The position numbers and the translations under genes are program-made. Shown here one piece after another: positions 58,401 to 64,000 of a DNA stretch of 64,000 nucleotides. Positions within the stretch are counted from its first letter, which is position 1, and every line of letters begins with the position of its first letter. The notes beneath the pieces are model-generated. The model had not been told where the DNA came from. It did no database searches and saw nothing but the letters and a program-made list of their open reading frames with translations. Source of the DNA: Knoellia koreensis (lineage in GTDB: Bacteria; Actinomycetota; Actinomycetes; Actinomycetales; Dermatophilaceae); NCBI RefSeq assembly GCF_013041615.1, contig NZ_JABEPQ010000002.1, positions 248,001 to 312,000 on the forward strand, read 5' to 3'.

Positions 58401-60375
58401 AGCCGTCGCTTTCGGCCTGGCCCCGCCACACGGCTCCGACGGCGTCCTGGAAGAGCTCGCGAAGCCGGTCGCGCCCGCCGTCGCCGGCCCACACCTTCTC
58501 GCCCTGCACCCGCAGCCCGAAGTCGTAGACGTACATCGTCACGCCGTCGCCGCGCTGGATCTCGTACGGCCGCTCGTCGACGACCTCGACACCCATGTGG
58601 GTGAACATCGGCAGGATCGCGGTGAGCGACAACGGCTGCCGCCGGTAGAGCTTGAACCGGCGCTCGGTCGCCGGGGCGCCAGGCTCCTGGTACATGTTCA
58701 GGCCGGTCGCGTCGGCGTCGGCGAGGCCCTCCATGTGGCGGATGTCGGCGATGCCGACCCGCGGCGAGAAGTCCTCCTTGAAGGCCTCCGGGAAGGCGCG
58801 GCCATACAGCCCGGTCAGCCGCGCTGCCGCTTCCTCGCCGTGCTCGCTGCGCCCGGCCTCGCTGAGGTCCTCGTCCCAGGTGCGGGTCGCGTCGACGAGC
58901 TGCCGCTCGAGCACCGACTCGTCGACCGACGGGATCGACTCACCCGCCGGCACCCGCACGACGAAGTGCAGGCGGGCCAGCACCGACTCCGACACCCGGG
59001 TCGTGTAGTCGACCGTCGCGCCCGGAAATGCTTGACGCAGAATGGATTCCATCTTGAGGCGGACCGAGGTGTTGTAGCGGTCGCGCGGGATGTAGACCAG
59101 GCACGACACGAACCGGCCGAAGCGGTCACGCCGCAGGAACAGCTTGGTCTTGCGCCGCTCCTGGAGGTAGAGCACGGCGGTCGCGTTGTCGTAGAGCTCG
59201 TCGACGTCGGCCTGGAACAGCTCGTCGCGCGGGTAGGTCTCGAGCACCTCGAGCAGGTCCTTGCCGGAGTGCGAGTCGGGCAGGAAGCCACTGCGCTCGA
59301 AGATCGCCTCGACCTTGTCGCGCAACACCGGCACCCGGGTGACCGACTCGGTGTAGGCGCTGGAGGTGAACAGGCCGAGGAAGCGCTTCTCCCCCGTCAC
59401 CTGGCCCTGGTCGTCGAACTGCTTGACGCTGACGTAGTCGAGGTAGGTGTTGCGGTGCACCGTCGCCCGCGAGTTGGCCTTGGTGATGATGACGAGCTCC
59501 TTGGCCCGTGCCACCTGGCGCGCCTGCTCGGACAGCGTGACGCCGTCCCCCTTGGGGTCGTAGCGCAGCAGCCCCAGCCCGGTGCCGTGGACGGCCTCGA
59601 GCCGGTCGACGTCCTCGCCGCGGTGCAGGGCGTACTCGCGGTAGCCGAGGAAGGTGAAGTGGTTGTCGGCGAGCCAGTCGAGCAGCTCGCGTGCCTGGTC
59701 CACCTCGGCGGCGGGTATGCCGGCCGGCGGCGACTTCTCGAGGTCGGCCGCCAGCTGCTGGCAGGTCGCCTTCATCTTGGGCCAGTCCTCGACCGACTCG
59801 CGCACGTTGCCGAGCACCTTGCGCAGGTTGGCCGCGATCTCGTCGCGGTCCTCCTGGTCGCTGTCCCGGTCGATCTCCAGGTGCATCCACGACTCGCGCA
59901 CCTGCCCGAACTGGCCGTCGTCGCTCGCCCCGTCGAGCAGCACCTCCTGCAGCTCGCCCGCGGCGTCCCGGCGCACGGTCATCGCGGGGTGCACGACGAG
60001 GTGCACGAGCCGGTCCATGCGCAGCAGCTCGGAGGTCACCGAGTCGACGAGGAACGGCATGTCGTCGGTGACGATCTGGATGACGGTGTGCCCGCTGGCC
60101 CAGCCCTGCTCGTCGACCTCGGGGTTGAAGACGTCGACCTTGGCGGTGCCGACCGGCCGGCTCTGCGCGAGCTCCTTGTGGCACAGGGCGGCACCGAGCA
60201 GGTCCTCGGGCGCGCGGGCCAGCAGGTCCTCGGTCGCGACGTGGCGGTAGTACGCCCGCAGGAACTCCTCGACCCCCTTGCCTCCTGCGTGGTCCGCGCG
60301 CTCGGCGGCGCTGCGCAACAGCTGCTGACGGGACTGCTCCAGCGACCCAGACATGTCGGTCGGCTTCATCCTCAC
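55483..60375 (-). CDS. gdh: NAD-dependent glutamate dehydrogenase, large type
   Basis: 1630 residues of the L_180 class (Streptomyces 1651, M. tuberculosis 1624). Deaminates glutamate to 2-oxoglutarate with NAD+. The first roughly 700 residues hold ACT-like regulatory modules (TVIQIVTDDMPFLVDSVTSE). The catalytic part begins near 780: GPVARGGLRWSDRREDFRTE, AQMVKNAVIVPTGSKGGF (about 820-865) and IGDMSGDVFGNGMLLSEHIR. The C-terminal helical domain is typical. Starts are possible at GTG 60375, ATG 60369 and ATG 60354. The long opposite-strand open frames over this gene are artefacts of its GC-rich codons. Confidence 0.95.
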   Translation of the reverse strand: MRMKPTDMSGSLEQSRQQLLRSAAERADHAGGKGVEEFLRAYYRHVATEDLLARAPEDLLGAALCHKELAQSRPVGTAKVDVFNPEVDEQGWASGHTVIQIVTDDMPFLVDSVTSELLRMDRLVHLVVHPAMTVRRDAAGELQEVLLDGASDDGQFGQVRESWMHLEIDRDSDQEDRDEIAANLRKVLGNVRESVEDWPKMKATCQQLAADLEKSPPAGIPAAEVDQARELLDWLADNHFTFLGYREYALHRGEDVDRLEAVHGTGLGLLRYDPKGDGVTLSEQARQVARAKELVIITKANSRATVHRNTYLDYVSVKQFDDQGQVTGEKRFLGLFTSSAYTESVTRVPVLRDKVEAIFERSGFLPDSHSGKDLLEVLETYPRDELFQADVDELYDNATAVLYLQERRKTKLFLRRDRFGRFVSCLVYIPRDRYNTSVRLKMESILRQAFPGATVDYTTRVSESVLARLHFVVRVPAGESIPSVDESVLERQLVDATRTWDEDLSEAGRSEHGEEAAARLTGLYGRAFPEAFKEDFSPRVGIADIRHMEGLADADATGLNMYQEPGAPATERRFKLYRRQPLSLTAILPMFTHMGVEVVDERPYEIQRGDGVTMYVYDFGLRVQGEKVWAGDGGRDRLRELFQDAVGAVWRGQAESDGFNALVLGAGLTWRQVVILRTVAKYLRQTGSTFSQDYVESALVQNRGLAGKLVSLFETRFDPSRYAGGAGGEREAAEAAVVEEITKGLDEVSSLDQDRIIRAFLGVIQATLRTNFYQAGEDGEPKPYVSIKLNPKKVPDLPAPRPQFEIFVYSPRVEGVHLRFGPVARGGLRWSDRREDFRTEILGLVKAQMVKNAVIVPTGSKGGFYAKQLPDPAVDRDAWLAEGIESYKVFISGLLDVTDNREGTEIVPPANVVRHDEDDPYLVVAADKGTATFSDIANGVAQSYGFWLDDAFASGGSAGYDHKAMGITARGAWESVKRHFREMGVDSQSEDFTAVGIGDMSGDVFGNGMLLSEHIRLVAAFDHRHIFIDPDPVAASSFAERKRLFELPRSSWADYDTSLISKGGGVFARSLKAIPVTPEMVEALGLPKGTTTMTPAELMKAILQAPVDLLWNGGIGTYVKAASETNADIGDRANDAIRVDGKELRVKVVGEGGNLGLSQLGRIEAALNGVRVNTDAIDNSAGVDTSDHEVNIKILLTGLVKGGDMTLKQRNTLLASMTDDVAAQVLRDNYEQNVLLGNARAQEHPMLPVHQRLIHWLEERGDLDRALEFLPTDAEIDQRFADGLGLKSPEFSVLVAYAKLALKDDLLPTELPDDPWFQQTLTDYFPPALREEYAEQLAEHPLRREIITNSVVNSMVNRGGITFAFRAMEETGATPEQIARAFVVAREIFDLPGFVAQVEALDNKLPTEVQSQLYLEFRRLIDRSIRWFLTSRPSRLDVASEVQRFRPVVAEFAPKIPELLKGAELKRLERNAAKLEKLGVTEELAVQSASLLDQYSLLDIVDIATDTGAAPADVARLYFVLSEKFGIDAMLTRVTGLPRDDRWDALARGALRDDLYAVLESLVRSVMDASSPDAEPVARYEQWAKANAESLTRAKSALAGIEKLDKPNIAALSVALRTLRSVIRSGAATS

Positions 60376-60621
60376 GTCTCGAAGTACCCACGAGGAGGCA
60401 CGGCGATGTGCATCCGAGGACTGAGACTATCGCTCACCTCCGCAGGCGGGCACCCGGCCTTTGGACGGCCCCTGTCGCCCCCTGCCGGACTGCCTCCTCC
60501 AACCGGCCCCGGCAGCACGATTTTCGATGTTTTCGCAGGTCACGCGCGCGCCCAGCGTGCGAAATCGCGGAACCGGTGCTTGGCTGGACTGTCCCCATCA
60601 GTGGCTGAAAGGAAGCCCACA

Positions 60622-60777
60622 GTGATCATCCTCGGAGTCATCCTCATCCTCATCGGTTGGCTGGCCAGCATCAGCATCCTCACGACGATCGGCATCATCC
60701 TCGTCGTCGTCGGGCTGATCCTCACGCTGTTGGGCGCCGCCGGGCGCGAGATCGGCGGACGGAAGACCTGGTTCTGA
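60622..60777 (+). CDS. Small membrane protein (DUF6131-like)
   Basis: 51 residues from GTG 60622 behind AAAGGAAG: two short hydrophobic helices (IILGVILILIGWLASISIL, TIGIILVVVGLILTLLGA) and a basic tail REIGGRKTWF. It matches the widespread actinobacterial DUF6131 small membrane family, role unknown. An in-frame GTG at 60601 would add 7 residues. Easily missed because it sits at the end of a spurious long frame. Confidence 0.8.
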   Translation: MIILGVILILIGWLASISILTTIGIILVVVGLILTLLGAAGREIGGRKTWF

Positions 60778-60809
60778 CGTAGCGGGCCAGGGGCCCGCCA
60801 CCTGACGAC

Positions 60810-60847
60810 GAGACCCTCGCGGGGCCTGTGGGAACCGCGGGGGTCTC
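60810..60847. terminator. Hairpin after the small membrane protein
   Basis: GAGACCC (60810-60816) and GGGTCTC (60841-60847) are perfect outer arms with GC-rich inner pairing, 33 bp past the stop and just before the next gene's promoter. Confidence 0.55.
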
Positions 60848-60862
60848 TTCGCGTCTTCTCAC

Positions 60863-60868
60863 TACAGT
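60863..60868 (+). promoter_or_regulatory. Leaderless -10 element
   Basis: TACAGT, 6 nt before the ATG at 60875, follows the TANNNT rule for leaderless actinobacterial promoters. Confidence 0.45.
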
Positions 60869-60874
60869 GGGGGT

Positions 60875-61201
60875 ATGCCGTCGGAGCCGGGACCAGCGGA
60901 CCTCACCTCCGCGTTGGGCGCGGCCCTCGCGTCACTGCGCGAGGGCGCGGGGTCGGGCGTCGACGACGCCCTCGACCTGTTCCCCGTGACCGGCGACCGG
61001 GACACCCAACGCGCGCTCGACACCTACCTTGAGCAGCTCGCCGACCTGCTGCGTGAGGTCGAGGCGTCCGCGGGTGAGCTCGAGGCGACCCTGCGCATCG
61101 CCGGATGCGGCAGGGTTCGCCCGACCGGTGTCGGGGCGAGCGCACCCGACGGGCCGGGTGCACCGCTGCGCGAGGACGTCAGCACCAGGAGGTCGCGGTG
61201 A
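60875..61201 (+). CDS. Helical protein, possibly secretion associated
   Basis: 108 residues from ATG 60875. ALDTYLEQLADLLREVEASA GELEATLRIA-type helices dominate residues 45-85; the last 30 residues are polar and disordered. No WXG motif is seen. It overlaps the next gene by GTGA. Helical size and pairing resemble actinobacterial genes associated with WXG100 secretion, but this is inference only; no family was recognised. Confidence 0.6.
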   Translation: MPSEPGPADLTSALGAALASLREGAGSGVDDALDLFPVTGDRDTQRALDTYLEQLADLLREVEASAGELEATLRIAGCGRVRPTGVGASAPDGPGAPLREDVSTRRSR

Positions 61202-61710
61202 CCCTGACCGGTGACCCGGCGTCGATCTCCCAGGTCGGCTCGAGCCTTCGACGGCTGGCCGAGCAGCTGCGCCGCGACGAACGGCGGCTGCGGGCCGCCC
61301 TGCCCGCGGACCAGCCTCGCGGCGGTGCTGCGCTGGTGCGCGCACGACGCCGCTGCGACCAGCTGGCAACCACCGTCGAGCGCACCGTGACCCAGCTCGA
61401 CCGGGTCGGGGCTGCCCTGCAGGACCACGCCCAGGACCTGGGTGAGGGCGTGGCCGTGGCTCGGACCGTCGGTCACCGCGCCGAGTCGGCTGGGCTCACC
61501 CACCGGCGTGGCACCGTGGCTCCCCAGTGGGGCGTGGCCGGCGTTGCCGACGAAGGGGCCGCCAGCGACCAGGCCAGGGCGCTTGACGACCTGCAGCGTG
61601 AGCTCGACACGGCCGCGACGATCCTCAGCCGGCGACGGCACCGGCTGGTCCAGCTGCTGCAGGAGTCGACCGAGGCACTGGGTCGCGAGGCCGAGTCCCT
61701 GCGCGGCTGA
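61198..61710 (+). CDS. Helical WXG100-superfamily-like protein
   Basis: 170 residues from GTG 61198 behind AGGAGGT. LTGDPASISQVGSSLRRLAE and QLDRVGAALQDHAQDLGEGV resemble the helical hairpin seen in actinobacterial WXG100-like proteins, though the turn (PADQPRGGAALVRARRRCDQ) lacks the Trp-x-Gly. A second coiled coil (SDQARALDDLQRELDTAATI) closes the protein. It is coupled to the preceding small gene, and the pair may serve the EssC-like system in this window. Confidence 0.6.
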   Translation: MTLTGDPASISQVGSSLRRLAEQLRRDERRLRAALPADQPRGGAALVRARRRCDQLATTVERTVTQLDRVGAALQDHAQDLGEGVAVARTVGHRAESAGLTHRRGTVAPQWGVAGVADEGAASDQARALDDLQRELDTAATILSRRRHRLVQLLQESTEALGREAESLRG

Positions 61711-61791
61711 CCTCGCAGGAGCCGGCGCACTAGGGTTGGCGGGGGCCGGGCCTGCCCGTTCCACCGACGATCCGCCTCGAGGAGACCTTGC

Positions 61792-62283
61792 ATGAAGATC
61801 GCCCGCACGATCGAGTACGCCGCCCCGCCCGCGGAGGTGTTCGCGGTACTCGCCGATCCCGCCTTCCAGGACGCCAAGTGCGCTGCCACTGCGGCGATCT
61901 CGCACTCCGCGAACGTGGAGACCAAGGGTGACCAGACCGTCATCACCACCGAGCGCGTGCTGCCGTCGGACGACCTGCCCGACTTCGCCCGGTCGATGAT
62001 CGGCGACACCCTCAAAGTGCAGGAGACCCAGACCTGGAGTGGCGCGGGCAGCGACGGCAGCCGCACCGGCACCGTCGAGATGTCGGTGCCCGGCGCGCCG
62101 ATCACCCTCAAGGGCAAGCTGTCCCTGAAGCCGTCCTCGGCCGGGACGGTCGAGACCTTGGACGCCGACCTCAAGGCCGGCGTGCCGCTCATCGGCGGCA
62201 AGATCGAGAAGGCGGCCGCGCCCCCCATCGAGGAGGCCATCACGATCGAGACCCAGACCGCCAAGGAGTGGCTCGGCCGCTGA
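61792..62283 (+). CDS. DUF2505 family protein
   Basis: 163 residues from ATG 61792 behind GAGGAGA. MKIARTIEYAAPPAEVFAVL opens a START/SRPBCC-like helix-grip fold; GTVEMSVPGAPITLKGKLSL and AGVPLIGGKIEKAAAPPIEE are characteristic of DUF2505, an actinobacterial family thought to bind lipid-like ligands. Monocistronic by its spacing; role unknown. Confidence 0.88.
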   Translation: MKIARTIEYAAPPAEVFAVLADPAFQDAKCAATAAISHSANVETKGDQTVITTERVLPSDDLPDFARSMIGDTLKVQETQTWSGAGSDGSRTGTVEMSVPGAPITLKGKLSLKPSSAGTVETLDADLKAGVPLIGGKIEKAAAPPIEEAITIETQTAKEWLGR

Positions 62284-62286
62284 CCT

Positions 62287-62376
62287 CAGCTTTTCCGCGT
62301 CACGCGGGAAAGCTGGCTTCGCTCGGTCTACTAATGCGAGTGAACCTCACACTTCCAGCATCACGCGGAAAAGCTG
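62287..62376. repeat. Three-arm CAGCTTTTCCGCG repeat
   Basis: CAGCTTTTCCGCG (62287-62299) pairs with CGCGGGAAAGCTG (62303-62315, one mismatch) or with CGCGGAAAAGCTG (62364-62376, perfect). The two alternative hairpins lie right after the DUF2505 stop and probably act as its terminator. Confidence 0.65.
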
Positions 62377-62416
62377 TGGCGAGGGAAGCGGGCGAGGTGA
62401 ACACGCGGCATACCCA

Positions 62417-62455
62417 CGACAAGGCCCGGAACCGATGAGGTTCCGGGCCTTGTCG
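62417..62455. terminator. Terminator of pruA
   Basis: Perfect 17-bp stem CGACAAGGCCCGGAACC / GGTTCCGGGCCTTGTCG with a 5-nt loop, 12 bp beyond the pruA stop. Confidence 0.8.
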
Positions 62456-62466
62456 CGCGTGGGGCG

Positions 62467-64000
<1,534 letters not shown>

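Noticed and set aside
57301-60777. 1158-codon open frame on the plus strand opposite the glutamate dehydrogenase
   Set aside because: It mirrors the GDH codons in a high-GC genome where antisense frames stay open. The translation is low-complexity (Val/Leu/Arg/Gly-rich) without domains. Only its last 52 codons are a real gene.

Overview
The window is very GC-rich DNA with GC-ending codons, frequent GTG and some TTG starts, 4-bp ATGA/GTGA gene overlaps, a WhiB regulator, a PdtaS-type sensor kinase, a GlgE-type glucan pathway and an actinobacterial Tad pilus locus. This points to a high-GC actinobacterium. A micrococcal genus of the Intrasporangiaceae kind is my inference, not something a marker gene here proves. 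The genes are densely packed. I found no rRNA, tRNA, CRISPR array or intact insertion sequence.

Layout. 1-11.5 kb: alpha-glucan metabolism. glgP runs left and is cut by the window edge; divergent from it lies a tight operon glgE-treS-mak-glgB-pgm, covering trehalose to maltose to maltose-1-phosphate to branched glucan plus glucose phosphate interconversion. 11.5-19.4 kb: a damaged small ORF, an AI-2E-type membrane protein, an orphan ATP-grasp enzyme, a secreted GH43 glycosidase, a thioredoxin-like TPR co-chaperone, a lipoprotein/membrane protein pair and a TetR regulator. 19.4-28.5 kb: an isobutyryl-CoA-mutase-like large subunit with a 24-bp palindromic operator, a MarR regulator, a minisatellite, a DUF222-HNH (13E12-type) gene behind a perfect SOS box, and an ABC exporter (two ATPases plus a large FtsX-like permease). 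28.6-37.6 kb: a thiamine-binding protein, two acetyltransferases, an MFS transporter divergent from an HxlR-peroxiredoxin fusion, a Ser/Thr kinase, a histidine-phosphatase-family protein, and a thiolase-meaB operon.

37.9-46.9 kb: a Tad/Flp pilus operon (tadA, tadB, tadC, pilin-like, TadE, TadE/F, TadG-like), divergent from a 1422-residue FHA-FtsK/SpoIIIE ATPase with the layout of type VII secretion EssC. 46.9-52.6 kb: a membrane protein, whiB1 next to pdtaS (the same pairing as in mycobacteria), a MmcQ/YjbR-NTF2 fusion, a MerR regulator and an arylamine N-acetyltransferase. 52.6-55.4 kb: a polymorphic toxin cassette, with a T7SS-signal protein ending in a DNA/RNA non-specific nuclease followed by two YezG-like immunity candidates and one unknown gene. 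55.5-64 kb: giant NAD-glutamate dehydrogenase, a small membrane protein, a pair of helical proteins that may be secretion-related, a DUF2505 protein and pruA, cut by the right edge. GDH and PruA both act in glutamate/proline catabolism.

Two things stand out beyond the genes. First, the 8-mer GTATGCCG, usually within GGTATGCCGCG, occurs about once per 1.1 kb on both strands in genes and between genes, far above chance. Second, several intergenic palindromes form families, and one family member sits in frame inside the 5' end of glgB. The EssC-like ATPase, the T7SS-signal nuclease toxin and the small helical gene pair together suggest a type VII-like secretion and competition system spread over this window.
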